A DNA stretch of 64,000 nt from Liquidambar formosana (Eukaryota > Streptophyta > Magnoliopsida > Saxifragales > Altingiaceae). Both the position numbers and the translations under genes were made by a program. A model generated the notes under the pieces. The model was not told where the DNA came from and did not search any database. It worked only from the letters and a program-made list of their open reading frames with translations. The DNA lies in NCBI GenBank assembly GCA_039720395.1, contig CM077824.1:30223859-30287858 (forward strand), in the 5' to 3' direction. This document shows, piece after piece, positions 10,228-22,024 of the stretch (within the stretch, counting starts at the first letter, position 1; each line of letters starts with the position of its first letter).

Positions 10228-10746
10228 CAGGGGCAAATGCACATAGGTGCACCTATGTGCACGTGCAACCACTAGATTTTTTTTTTTATTACTTTCCAAC
10301 CTTGCCCCACTTAATATTCTGTGGCTCTATCAAATCTATTTGGTATAAATGGTACTTTGGTTCCTTTCCAAAGCAATAAAGCTGTATAGTAAATAAATAA
10401 ATAAAAAGCTCTCTCTCTCTCTCTCTCTCATTCACAGTAGTCAGTAGTCATTGTGGGAGGAGAAAAACTTATATGTAATTGTGACACGATTGATGTGATG
10501 TCACGGGCCAATGAAAACTAAGCAAAGTGAGATTGTCAGAGTATTTTTTGTCCCCACAATCCCACTTTACTTGGTTCCTATTGGCCTGTGACATTACGTG
10601 GCCATGTTACAGTTACATGAAAGACTCACTCGGGTGCGGTGAAGGGGGGGATTTCGTGTCAAATTGATCAAAGCTTTGTCGGTCAGTAATTACTACTGGT
10701 GGTTCTCATGTGCAACCACTGAGAAAAATTCTTGGATCTGCCCCTA
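10228..10746. mobile_element. Non-autonomous hAT element (MITE), 519 bp
   Basis: Ends CAGGGGCAAATG and ...ATCTGCCCCTA, giving short imperfect terminal inverted repeats of hAT type. A perfect 8-bp target duplication ATTGCCAT flanks it at 10220-10227 and 10747-10754. There is no coding capacity. Both ends carry matching inverted TGTGCAACCACT-type subterminal motifs. Confidence 0.9.
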
Positions 10747-10754
10747 ATTGCCAT

Positions 10755-11283
10755 AGAGAACCAAAGGTAGCTCTTAGATAAAAATCCCCCATTGGGATTT
10801 CAACGGGGGAATTTTAGCCTTAGGGTTATAGTTCGATAAAATATTGCCATAGAGAACCAAAGGTAGGTGCTTAATTTGATTAATGTTCCTCGGTGGGGAT
10901 CGATCCCATAAATGAAGCAAAGATGGCTTTGATTAATGGGTGTCAGTGGCAAGGGTGGAGCCATGATTTGAAATGGGGGAATTTGTATTGAACTATAATT
11001 ATTTACCCATATTCAGACCTATCTGTAATTCCCTCAAGAAAATATATGTTTTGTCATTCCATAATTATTTGGAATAATTCAAGAATTTCAAAATTAATTC
11101 ATACATTATTCATAATATTCAGATTAATCAAAAATAATTTGAGAACTACTAAAATATATGGGATAAACTTGAATTTTATTTGTTCAATTAAAAATTCAAG
11201 ATAAATTCGAAAGATTCAAAAATAATTCAAGAATTTTGTTACTATGGTTTGGAGGTGCAAGTTTAAGTCTACCTTTGCAAGGT

Positions 11284-11321
<38 letters not shown>

Positions 11322-12133
11322 GCTAACATTTGTAAGGTCGTATTTGTTTTGGTTTCGAGAATTTTAATCAATGTGAAGTCTCTATTAGGGTCCCCTCGCA
11401 ACAAACTTAAACTCTGTCACCTTTATGTACGTGGTATTGCGACTTTCCTCCACCCATTTTACACGTTTTAAGTATTAAGGTCAAGTCACTACTAAGGTCC
11501 CCCCGTAAACTCAAACCCCACATCTCATAAAGCGTGTCCTTGTCATTCGTAACTTGGCTCGAGTGTAAGTGGCTCCCACATGAACACAACTCATCAAGTG
11601 GTGTGTTCCCATCACTGAATAATGCAATTCCCACTTTCAACGATATCTAGCTTGTTCATTTTCCTGTTCGAATGATAATTCCAAGAGCTAGCCTTGAATA
11701 GTCATTGGATTAATATATCTTTATTTTTCCCCTTACATGCATGGTGAAACTCGACAGCTACCTCTCGATCAATTTGTTTCGTGTTAAATCAATAATAATG
11801 CGAGGTAATTTTTTTTTATCAAACTAGCCCAAAACGTACGTTTGTTGAGATTAATATGGTGAGATATGAATTTCGCCTTGGCATCGGTGCATACGTACGC
11901 GGTGCGGGATATGCAGACACATGGGGTGCCCCCACGGCTGGTAAGGCTACAAGAGACTTAGAGACCTAGACTTAAATAGAAAACAGTCTTGTATTAACAG
12001 GAAATTTGGAAACTAGGACCAATCACAGGAATGGAACCAGATCAACATTAAATGGTACTGCAAGGATTTTTGAAAATTTTCGATTCACTGTCGCTTAATT
12101 TCTTGAACATTTTTCTTGACAAGTTTTCTTTTA

Positions 12134-12191
<58 letters not shown>

Positions 12192-12482
12192 ATTTCTTTA
12201 AATTAAAAAAAAATAATTAAAAAAAAAAACCCTATAATGCAAGGAATTTATTTTAACTTTTTTCGCCATTGGAAAGGAATTCCAAACAATGGAGCTGGAA
12301 AGGACTTGTGAGGTATTGACTAAGCAATTTGTGGGAGATGAGAATGGGGCTGGAAAGGACTTGAGGTGGTACGTGCGCACTGGGAAAGGGCAATGGAGGA
12401 GTGGGTTCTCAGGAGATTATTGGGGTTGACCTTGTCCTGCTACTCTGCTAGCCACGCGGCTCACTGGTCCTAAGTCTGTTGG
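10755..12482. other. Intergenic DNA, AT-rich, no gene seen
   Basis: Contains a partial copy of the hAT flank (ATTGCCATAGAGAACCAAAGGTAG at 10747, repeated at about 10841), a long poly-T at about 11286-11320 and a (CT)n microsatellite at about 12136-12183. Open frames here are short and low-complexity. From 12380 it carries the left copy of a 112-bp direct repeat. Confidence 0.6.
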
Positions 12483-12491
12483 TACTTGGTA
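12380..12491 (+). repeat. 112-bp direct repeat, left copy
   Basis: GGGAAAGGGCAATGGAGGAG to GTTGGTACTTGGTA. It recurs at 13382-13494 with about 95 percent identity by eye. The two copies flank the TIR element at 12492-13366, so the insertion site itself lies in a tandem duplication. Confidence 0.8.
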
Positions 12492-13366
12492 GGGAACGGC
12501 TATTGCAACTCCCCATTCCTATAAGTTGCCCCACCTTTTTTTTTAATTAAAAAAATTATTAAGTAAAATTATCAAAAAGGGCTTAATCCTCACCCATCCC
12601 CTCTCCCGCACCCCTCCTCACCGGCGACTCTCTCCGGCACCCACCCCATCAGCGTCTTCCCTCTTCTTCTCTGCTTTTTTTTTTTTTCTTTCCTTCCCAG
12701 AACCTCTCTCCCGCACCCCTCGCCAGAAAAATGGAGGTTTTGAAAACAAAACCTCCCTTGCCAGAGCCCCGCACCCCTCCCCGGAACCCCGCACCCCTCT
12801 TCTTCCTTCCTCCTCTTCCCTCGTCTTCTCTACTTTTTTTTTTCTTTCCTTCCCAGATCTGACCTCCCTTGCTGGAAAAAATGGAGGTTTTGAAAAAAAA
12901 ACCCTCCCTTGCCGGAAAACACACAGATCTGACCAACAGAGAGAGGAAAAAAAGAAAGAAAGAAAGAAAGAAGAGGAGAAGAAGAGAGAAGAGGACGTCA
13001 CTGTCGCTGTCTCCGTCGTTGCCATCGCCAGTCTTTGCCTTCCTCGTTGTCGTCGGAACGGGACTGTTGTGTGGGAGAGTGGGTGAGAGGGGTCTCGTGT
13101 GTTGAAAGGAGGGGGGAGTGGGGTGGGTGAGGGTTAGGGTTATTTGGAAGAGGGGTAGTTTAGACTTTTTGGGGGATGGGTATATATTGTTGGGGGGTGA
13201 AGATAACAGGGTGGGGCAACTTAACCTTTTTGGGAGGGGGGAGGGGGAGTGTTTGCATTGCATTAGCCGCTCCCTACTTAGTACTATACTGGGCCAGTAA
13301 TGGGCAACTTAACCTTTTTGGGGGGGAGGGTGGTGGTGGTGGTGGTGGTTTGCATTAGCCGCTCCC
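12492..13366. mobile_element. TIR DNA transposon with 9-bp target duplication (MULE-like), rearranged right end
   Basis: Left end GGGAACGGCTATTGCAA, right end ...TTTGCATTAGCCGCTCCC; these are inverted repeats. The perfect 9-bp duplication TACTTGGTA is at 12483-12491 and 13367-13375, as expected for Mutator-like elements. The right terminus is duplicated: an inner copy ends at 13274 and is followed by TACTTAGTA, a one-base variant of the target. The interior is a GA/CT-rich stretch with a repeated inverted motif (TGGAGGTTTTGAAAA...AAAACCTCC at about 12730 and 12880). Open frames there are compositional artefacts. Confidence 0.75.
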
Positions 13367-13381
13367 TACTTGGTACTATAC

Positions 13382-13494
13382 TGGGAAAGGGCAATGGAGG
13401 AGTGGATTCTCAGGAGATTATTGGGGCTGACCTTGTCCCGCTACTCTGCTAGCCACGGGGTTCACTGGGCCTAAGTCTGTTGGTACTTGGTACT
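13382..13494 (+). repeat. 112-bp direct repeat, right copy
   Basis: Second copy of the repeat at 12380-12491. It runs on into TACTATACTGGGCCAGTAATGGG, which also occurs at about 13280, so this locus went through more than one local duplication. Confidence 0.75.
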
Positions 13495-14526
13495 ATACTG
13501 GGCCAGTAATGGGCCTAAGTCGGTTGGTACTTGGTACACTATACTACTATGAAATGTTAGGCCGCCATTATTGTCAGTCATAAACTGTTCTTCCACGGTA
13601 ATTTATTACACATGGACCAAATTGCCGTTTTTGGTCAAAGGAGGAGAGGTGATCGAGAGAAAGGGCTCAAAGGAAAGTAGACCAACAGAGGTGTGAAAGG
13701 GAATTGGTGTTGACTCAGGTAAATCTCTAAAATATGCAAATTCTTAATCCTTTTCATGTGATTAAAGGTGGGGAGGTGTGTTTTGTTGGGTTATATACCG
13801 CATGTACTTGATATATTGCTTTAATTTAGTTGTTTTATGCTCTGTGTGCAATCAAATGGCTTGAGCTCAAATGCCCATCTAGCCATCTATCATGGTAGAT
13901 TCGTCCAAGAAATGGGTGGCATGATGGACACTACCCGTTTACACAAGGGACTGTTAGAAAATCTCACATTTCACATTATTTAATGTACATGTTTGAGTTC
14001 TCCACCTAAAAACTTGAGTTTTTGAAGTTAAGTAATGTTTAACAGGAACAATCATGATGTTGACTCCGATTTCGGTTCAGATTGGTCGTTTCCCTTCGAG
14101 GTCCAATCTTGCTGAGCATGATGGGCAACACCCATCGTCGCCGAATATTTAGACGACAAGATTTATATGAAAAGGATGACGAAACAAAAGAAAATAAAAA
14201 TGCTGGTCCCACACACGATTTTCTTTTCATTTCCGCTCCACTTTCTCACCACCCAAATAGAGTAATACTGTCCAATTGCTCACCTCCTCCTCTCACCACT
14301 CTCGTTTCAAACCCGCATCAATTTCAGGGAACCCTCAAATATCCCTTCTCTCCCTCTATCTCATTTTGTCTCTTTGCCAGCAAGCTTCGATGGCTAAGGT
14401 GCTGAACCCTTTTCACCTCCCCATTCCTCTTCTCTCTCCTCTCTCTAAACATTTTTTTTTCCTTTCTTTTCATTGGATTACTTTCCTTTCTGTGATCTTT
14501 TCTCTCTCTTCTCTATTTTAACCAAA
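13495..14526. other. Intergenic DNA, no supported gene
   Basis: A GC-poor stretch with a CT-rich leader-like segment at 14225-14395, followed by ATGGCTAAGGTGCTGAACCC at about 14390. It could be the 5' end of a gene cut off by the transposon nest, but no downstream exon is visible, so I call no gene. Confidence 0.4.
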
Positions 14527-14594
14527 AAGGACAATTTAGGCCATTCACAAAAAATGTCACGGAAGCATGGTTTTTGGTTTTGGCAAAATAATAA
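14527..14594. repeat. TIR-like sequence next to the MULE-like element
   Basis: GGACAATTTAGGCC...GTCACGGAAGCATGG...TTTTGGCAAAATA resembles, in the same orientation, the right terminus of the outer element at 41690-41759 (GGGCAATTTCGCC...GTCGTGGAAGCAAAC...TCTGGCAATAACG). Together with the left terminus at 39678 onwards it makes a back-to-back pair of related termini. Confidence 0.55.
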
Positions 14595-14599
14595 GGGAG

Positions 14600-14845
14600 T
14601 GTTATAAAACCAAGAATTTAGAACAAGTTATGAGGAGAATAAATTTCTTATTCATCTTCTTTCTCTTCTTTCTCTCCGAATACACATCTTCTCTTTTTTC
14701 TCCCCTTCTCCTTTTATCTTTGTTTGCATTAGGTCCACATGATGGGATTACCTAACCCACTTATGAAGTGGTGTTCCCATTATCACAAAGTGGAGGGGGT
14801 GTGGACATCCACTCAATTTCCACTCAATGTTTAATATTTATAACA
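14600..14845 (-). mobile_element. Copia 3' LTR
   Basis: Starts on the minus strand TGTTATAAATATTAAACATTG and ends GGTTTTATAACA. It is nearly identical to 39427-39672. The purine-rich tract CCAAGGGGGAG lies directly before it on the minus strand at 14856-14846. Confidence 0.9.
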
Positions 14846-15103
14846 CTCCCCCTTGGATGTCCACCACACTAAGATAATGTGCCTCGTTAAAAACCTTACT
14901 AAAAAAACCCAGTGGGAAAAAACTAGTGAAGGAAAAGAGTACAACATTTTTTTAAATCTTAGAGTGGTGTTGGATGCACTAAAGAAACTGCCTTATTAAA
15001 ACCTTGCCAGGAAAACCCAATGGGACAAAACCTAGGCGAAGGAAAAAGAGTACAGCGTGCATATGTCCAAAAATGAATACTCCCCCTGATAAGAAGATAA
15101 GTA
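14846..15103 (-). other. Copia 3' untranslated region with polypurine tracts
   Basis: Between the pol stop at 15104 and the 3' LTR. It has a TCAGGGGGAGT box just after the stop (about 15080-15090), typical of copia elements, and the LTR-adjacent tract at 14846-14856. A GAGTACA / CCTTGCC...GGGAAAA motif appears twice (about 14880-14940 and 14990-15050). Confidence 0.6.
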
Positions 15104-18100
15104 TCAACTTAACTGATTGCAAACCCGACGCATTCCAATGCCATATACCAATTTCTTGAATGTTGATGATGGTAAGGCCTTGGTGAATAAATCCGCAAAA
15201 TTATCAGTGGAACGTATTTGCTTCACATCAATTTCATGCCTCTGCTGGAGTGTTAGGATTATGCCCTAGAGCCAATCATAGAGATGATTGTTTAGGGATT
15301 AGGAACAATCATTTGATTTCATTTATGTATGTCACATTTATTATTGATTTAATAAAAGGGCTTATTCTATTATGTTTATATGTATCATTTATATTTACAT
15401 AATATGTCCATGGAGTTAGAGTTGAGAATATGGAATTACAAAGAGTTGTAATTTTGAGACTATAGATATATCTCTGTACTAAACTCCTAAAGCATTCCTA
15501 GTAGAAGGTTCACTATGATGGACAGTAATGAACCATAGGACTAGCACTTGTTAGGCTGACTCTATAGGAGGATAGCTAGTCTCAAGCTATTTGTGTGAAG
15601 ACACTACAACCAACAAGTGGGTGCCTATTGCGAGAATAGGTACACTGAATGTGACCAAAGATATGAGATAAACTGAATGGAGTTTTATCCTGCCTATCAA
15701 TCAGTTTCTCATTGTTATAGTGGTACAAGTAATCCTTAAACCTGAGACACCATAGTTGCCTTATGCATGTAGCTTTAGAAGTTTGATAACACTAAGTGCA
15801 GATCCTATTCAGGGGTCTGCAAAGGTGTTCATTGGCCCTACTGCTATGTGTGTGAAGGCATGTGAGTGATCAACAAGGGATCCATCACTCTCAGGAAAAG
15901 AGAGAGAATGTCTCATATAGCATTCATAATATAACTCATTAAATCCATGGCCATGGTAGGATGAATATGAAAAGAGTTTCATGAGTTCATCAATGAGTTG
16001 ATGTCTATGAATGAGTATAAAGTAATTGAACTAGGGACTTGACAGACTTCCATGTCCTATTAGTTCAATTGGAGACATTGTGTTGAAGGAAGGATGCAAT
16101 TGTAACCTATAAACTATAACAGAAGGGTTCATTGTAAATGACTATTCACCTCATTAAGGACCACACCATGAGCCATATGCTAGGTGTTACTCATGGTTAG
16201 TAGAAGCCCTAATTGATATAAATGAGTTATAATCAATTAGGGAATTGGAAGGAGTTCCAATTAGACCCTAAATGGAAAGAGTTCTATTGTGCACACCTCG
16301 TGCTATTCCTACTACTTAATGATGTGAACCCAATGGGTCACACACTGATCATGCAAGAAGGGCTTTAAAGTCTATGAGAGAAAGGGTTTTAGTGAATAAA
16401 GAATAGTTCTTTATAGGCCTATTTGTATTTGATACAAATAATAGGGGTTAATGTGCAATTAAGTGTAATTACACATAACCCTATTAGGGTTTCTTCCACA
16501 TGGCCAGCCCCCTTTAGTGGGCTGCCTATATAAGTCACACTTATGTGTGACATGGCAGAATAGGCTTGCACAATAAACCCTAGTCGTCCAGCCCTTTGGA
16601 GGCTCTCTTCTCTCTCTCTCTCTTCTCCACCTCTAGCAACAACAAAGAAGAAGAAAGAAAGGACTTGAAGCTCTAGCTAGGTGTGGATACCGTTGGAGGC
16701 AGCACACTTGGGCTGCTCATTCACCGCTGTCCGGAATCAAAGCTTGGAGCAAAAAGGAGAAGACAAAAATTCTTGTAAGTGTTCTAACCCTCTTCGTAGT
16801 TAGGGTTTGATTTTGTGTTATGCATAGTTAGATTCATGGGCTGTGGAATCGTAGGAAAAATTTTTATATTCCGCACTTCAATTTTTCCCTCTTGTTCGAT
16901 TCCCAACATGGAGTTCATGAGTGTAGAAGAACTTTGGTGAAATGTGTTTGGTTCTATCACCTTTGATGTACCCTCCTTGAATTTGTGCAATACATGCAGC
17001 ATTATCTTCATAAATTGTTGTTGGCATACTTTTAATCAGAGGTAACCCACATATGTCTCCAATGTGATGGACTATAGATCTTAACCATACACATTCACGA
17101 CTTGCTTCATGGAGTGCAAGTATCTCAGAGTGATTAGAAGATGTAGCAATTAAAGTCTGCTTTGTAGATCGCCAAGAGATCGCTGTATTGCCACATGTAA
17201 ATACATACCCTATTTGTGAGCGAGCTTTGTGAGGATCAGAAAGGTATCCAGAATCTGCATATCCTTCTAAACAAGGACCACGGGCTAATTCCTTTGAGTA
17301 AAACAAACCCATATCTGTAGTTCCACGAAGGTAGCGTAAAATATGTTTAATACCATTCCAGTGTCGTCGAGTTGGAGCAGAACTGAATCTTGCTAATAAG
17401 TTGATTGAAAATGCTATATCAGACCTAGTGCATTGTGCTAAATATAACAAAGCACCTATTGCACTAAGATATGGTACTTCAGGACCAAGTAGCATTTCAT
17501 TATCTTCTTTGGGGCGAAATGGATCTTTCTTAATATCAAGAGATCGAACCACCATGGGAGAACTTAGTGGATGCGCTTTATCCATATTAAAACGTTTCAA
17601 TACCTTTTCGGTATAAGCTGATTGATGGATAAGAATTCCATTTGATTTATGCTCGATCTGCAGGCCGAGACAATATTTTGTTCTCCCTAAATCTTTCATC
17701 TCAAATTCTTTTTTCAAATATTCAACAGCTTTCATGAGCTCTTCAGGAGTCCCAATTAAATTTATATCATCAACATAGACTGCAATGATGGCGAATCCAG
17801 ATTCTGATTTCTTTATAAATACACAAGGGCATATAGGATTATTAATATATCCTTCTTTAACTAAGTACTCACTGAGACGATTATACCACATTCTTCCAGA
17901 TTGTTTTAATCCATACAAGGATCGTCTCAGTTTAATTGAGTACATATTTCGTGGTTGTGATGTATTTGCTTCAGGCAATTTGAATCCTTCAGGGATCTTT
18001 ATATATATATCTGCATCTAACTTTTCATATAAATATGCAGTAACTACATCCATAAGACGCATGTCAAGTCCTTCTGAGACTGACAGACTAATTAAATATC

Positions 18101-20271
18101 GAAATGTAATGGCATCCATTACAGGTGAATATATTTCTTCATAATCAATCCTAGGTCTCTGCAGGAAACCTTGTGCTACTAAACGAGCTTTATATCTGAC
18201 GATCTCATTTTTATCATTACGCTTTCTTACAAACACCCATTTGTAACCCATGGGTTTCACATAATTGGGTGTTAGGACTACAGATCCAAATACTTTACGT
18301 TTTTCTAGCGAATCCAATTCTGCTTGGATTGCTTCTTTCCACTTTGACCAATCAGGTCTACTGTGACATTCGTCTACAGTGCGTGGTTCGAGATCATCAT
18401 CATCTTTCGAAATTTTAGTAGCTACTGCGAAAGAAAATACATCATTAATAACCACTTCTGAGCGATCCCACAATTCTTTTGTACATGTATAGTTTATGGA
18501 AATTTCTTCATTTCCATGTACATATGCCTCTTTATTGTTTTCTGTCTCTTCAGGGACATTTTTCTCTTCAGGAGTTATTAAATCAGAATTTGTGGGAATA
18601 TTTATTTCTTGTTCAATAGCCTCTTTCGGAGTACTATTTTCTATATTTTGTTGCCCTTTTATTTTCCTCTTCCAGGGAACTAAATCTTTTGAGCCTAAGG
18701 GTCTACCACGCTTCAGGCGTGTAGTAGATGATTCATTTGCTGCAATAATAGTAGACTTACCAATTGGTACATTGATCTTTGCTGGTGTATTTGCAGCCGA
18801 TATATAAGACTTAATTATTTTTGCTGCGTCTGTAAATGCATCAGGCATTTGATTAGGAATCTTCTGAAGATGAATGATCCTCTGTACTTCAGTTTCACAT
18901 TGAGCAGTACGTGGATCAAGATGGGACAAAGATGGTACATTCCAAGAAAGTTCACGTCATTCTTCTATCAATGGATTTCCTCCTCCTAACGACGGGAACT
19001 GTGTTTCATCAAAATGACAATCTGCAAATCTTGCTGTAAAAACATCACCTGTTAATGGTTTAAGAAATCTGATGATGGAAGGTGAATCAAACCCAATATA
19101 TATTCCCAATCGACGTTCAGGACCCATTTTAGTGCGTTGTGGGGTTGGAATCGGAACTTGTACAGCACAACCAAAAGTTCGTAGATGGGAAATATTCGGT
19201 GGTTGACCAAGTACAAGTTGTAATGGTGATTGTTGCTGATAAGCAGTAGGGCGAAGACGAACCAATACTGCAGCATGTAAGATGGCATGTCCTCAGGCAG
19301 AAATAGGTAATTTGATCTTCATAAGTAAAGGTCGAGCAATCAGCTGAAGATGTTTGATAAAAGCTTCTGCTAACCCATTCTGAGTATGGATATGAGCAAC
19401 TGGATGTTCAATATCAATCCCAACTGACATGCAAAATTCATCAAATGTTTGAGATGTGAATTCACCGGCATTATCAAGGCGGATCTTCTTGATCGGATGA
19501 TCTGGAAATTGTGCTTGTAACCTGATTATTTGGGCAAGGAGCCTAGCAAATGCAACATTGCAAGTAGATAGCAAACAAACATGTGACCATCGTGTTGAGG
19601 CATCTATCAAAACCATAAAATAGCGAAATGGTCCACATGGTGGAGAAATAGGTCCACATATATCCCCTTGAATTCGTTCCAAAAATTTTGGAGATTCAGC
19701 AATAACTTTTGTAGGAGATGATCTAATAACCAATTTTCCTTGGGAGCAAGCAATACATGGATAATCACTGGACAAGAGAATCTTCTGGCTCTTTAATGGA
19801 TGTCCATGTGAATTGGTAAGGATTCGACGCATCATTGTTGATCCCGGGTGACCAAGTCGGTCATGCCAAAGCATAAAAGTTTTTGAATCAGAGGACTTCA
19901 GGTCCATCACCACATTTGATTCAATTGTTCTTATAGTTGTATAATACAACCCCGAAGAGAAAGTAGGAAGTTTCTCTAATACAAGTTTCTGGCCTGAAAT
20001 AATTGAAGTAATGCAGAGATATTCTACATTACGTTCACATGCAATTTCAATATGATATACATTACGACGTATATCTTTAAAACTTTCTCTATTGGATCTG
20101 ATTGAATATAAAGCGTCGTTGATATGTAAATTTGTTCCACTAGGTAACATGATTGTGGCTCTTCCGGAGCCATCGATCAGGTTCGCAGGACCTAATATTG
20201 TATTGACATTAATTTCATTTAATATAATGTCGAAAAAATATCTTTTATCTCGAAGGATAGTGTGCGTTGTG
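15104..20271 (-). pseudogene. Copia pol: integrase, RT and RNase H, broken
   Basis: Read from the right: GAG-pre-integrase and integrase core (MLWHDRLGHPGSTMM, IQGDICGPISPPCG, IRLDNAGEFTS, a glutamate in AEAFIKHLQ), a linker, then RT with VYVDDINLIG, the copia form of the active site, and RNase H ending in a NFADLFTKALP box and stop at 15104-15106. Stops at 19293-19295 and 18957-18959 lie in the same reading frame and are explained by single G-to-A or C-to-T changes. The last part of RNase H (15245-15104) is cut off by the solo LTR at 15251-16908. The integrase N-terminus continues across the gypsy insertion at 36508. Confidence 0.85.
15251..16908. mobile_element. Solo LTR, 1658 bp, inside copia RNase H
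   Basis: TGTTAGGATTATGCCC...CGATTCCCAACA with the 5-bp target duplication TGGAG at 15246-15250 and 16909-16913. The copia RNase H frame resumes on the far side. There are no internal coding domains. A TATATAAG at about 16527 suggests plus-strand orientation, with a CT-rich R region after it. Family not assigned. A solo LTR usually results from recombination between the two LTRs of a full element. Confidence 0.85.
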
Positions 20272-20673
20272 TGTGAGCGCCACGCCTGGTACCACATGGT
20301 TCGAGAATACGCATTAGCCTCAAAGGACTAACACGGAGAGGAGTCGCCACCCAATAATGGGAACGAGTGAACCCTAGCAGGGTCTAGCTCGTCATAACCA
20401 GAGATTCGGGTTCGGAGCTAGGGTACGCAGTTGGGAAGGTGTTAGGCACCCAGCCACGCCCGGTCGGAACCGGCCCCCACACATGATTGATGGCTTTAAT
20501 TAATCTAAATATTTAACTAAAATCAACCCTACTCATTCAACCACAGCAGCACGCAAATCATGATGATATGATGGAAACAAGAGATATAAAACACACATAA
20601 AGAAATGACCATGCAAATTAATTAACTATCGTAATAAATACGATAAAGAGGGAAACTGTCTGCCGAGGTAAGG

Positions 20674-20967
20674 TGCGTACGCATCACTGATTGGTGCGTA
20701 CGCACCTAATAGGCATTTCACGCAGAATCACAAAACTCACATATCAGTCTACATCATGCATCCTTAATAAAATAAAATATGCAGAAAATAAATATGAATA
20801 TGAATATAGACTAAACCTAAATCATGCTAATCATGCTATAGACAGAAAAATAACATAAACTAAAATAAAAGAAAAACTGTCTGCCAATACTTTATGTGCG
20901 TACGCGGTATTATTTACTGCGTACGCACACCATATACTGAGTACGCAGTACAATAATTGCGTACGCA
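20674..20967. repeat. TGCGTACGCA arrays in the downstream half of the left LTR
   Basis: Sites start at 20674 and 20695 (21 bp apart), and at 20897, 20918, 20938 and 20958 (21, 20, 20). The sites at 20674, 20695, 20918 and 20958 are exact; 20897 ends GCG and 20938 begins TGA. These lie downstream of the LTR transcription start, in R/U5. Confidence 0.9.
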
Positions 20968-21506
20968 CCTATTGGCGATTTATGTCATCTCTCAAAACTC
21001 ATTGTATGCGATCAGAAATCATATATGTCCGTTTTTGCAGATTAGAGTCTGAAACCACCTTTATGGTAACACAGGAGATTTTCATACCAGCAAAATCATC
21101 ATATAATTAAGCCCTAGTCTATTGCATGATGCTTATACAGAAATATGCATAAAGTCCTAAGTTCTCTTATGGAAAGAGTCCACTATGTGATGATATGCAA
21201 TCAATATCATGCAGTTATCATGGCATTCATGGCAGCACATTACTTTATGAAATATGAATTTTCATGCTTAATAGGTAAATTATACATACAGAATACAGAT
21301 GTTACCCTCAGGGTTCTCCACTCTGATTCCTTTAAGGACTACTCCTTCTTGAACCTCCAGAGTTGCAGCTTCCTACACTCTCTCTCTGTTCCTCTCTTTC
21401 CTTCTCTCTCTTTTCCTCTCTTTCCTTCTCTCTCTTTTTGTTCTATAGCTTTCCTTCTCTCTATGATTTTTCCCCCCTCTCCCCTTTTCTTCAGGTGTCT
21501 AGTGGG

Positions 21507-21516
21507 TTATATATAG
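21507..21516 (-). promoter_or_regulatory. TATA box of the left LTR
   Basis: CTATATATAA on the minus strand. The palindrome array at 21654-21704 begins about 140 bp upstream of it. Confidence 0.55.
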
Positions 21517-21653
21517 GCATAGGAAGTAGGATTAGGGGTCTCTGCTGTTTTTCCCGAAATCTAGGTCTCCTAAGCATGTTACAACACGTTCCTTGAAAGA
21601 GTTCTGATCTGGAGGGCAAATGGCCCGAAAAGAAAGGTTCTAGAAGCATAAGA

Positions 21654-21704
21654 TGCGTACGCACCATAATTCCATGCGTACGCACCCATATTAATGCGTA
21701 CGCA
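21654..21704. repeat. TGCGTACGCA array in U3 of the left LTR
   Basis: Three exact sites starting at 21654, 21675 and 21695 (21 and 20 bp apart), upstream of the TATA box on the minus strand. Confidence 0.9.
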
Positions 21705-21850
21705 TTTATGTCCGTGAATTTACCATATTTCTTAGCTGTAACTCTTTTGGCTCATGTAGGCGAATTCCAAAGTTCGTCAAAGTATATGAACTAACCTCAT
21801 CACAGGGCGTTTCCAATCCGACTCATCGGGTGCAAAATGGGGTGTCTACA

Positions 21851-21866
21851 GTTGCCCCTCTTTCGA
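21851..21866 (-). other. Polypurine tract of the gypsy element
   Basis: The minus strand reads CGAAAGAGGGGCAAC immediately before the 3' LTR, the expected primer site for plus-strand DNA synthesis. Confidence 0.7.
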
Positions 21867-22024
21867 TACCGCCTGCTTGACGGGTAGTATCGAAAGACTT
21901 AGCAGAGCCGCCATTTTGGCCCGCTGACCGAGTGGAAACCAAAGCAAACATAGTCCATGCGATTCAAAGTGATAGGATTCTGTTTGGGCAAAACAGATTG
22001 GGTATGCAAAGATCCCTGACTAGG

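Larger units (their letters stand above)
20272..21850 (-). mobile_element. Gypsy 3' LTR (1579 bp)
   Basis: On the minus strand it begins TGTAGACACCCCATTTTGCA and ends GGCGTGGCGCTCACA. It carries nine TGCGTACGCA-type palindromes in three groups (20674-20704, 20897-20967, 21654-21704) and a TATATATAA core promoter at about 21507-21516. Confidence 0.93.

Noticed and set aside
11880..11910. GCATACGTACGCGG resembling the gypsy palindrome
   Set aside because: Single occurrence without 20-bp neighbours. A similar isolated ACACGTACGC is at about 45440 and GGGTACGCA at about 34587; none forms an array.
12649..13263. Long open frames rich in K, E, R and S on both strands
   Set aside because: They come from GA/CT-rich low-complexity sequence in a TIR element. 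No domain, and overlapping frames are all open.
14386..14410. ATGGCTAAGGTG after a CT-rich leader, possible first exon
   Set aside because: No further exon is visible before the transposon nest or on its far side.
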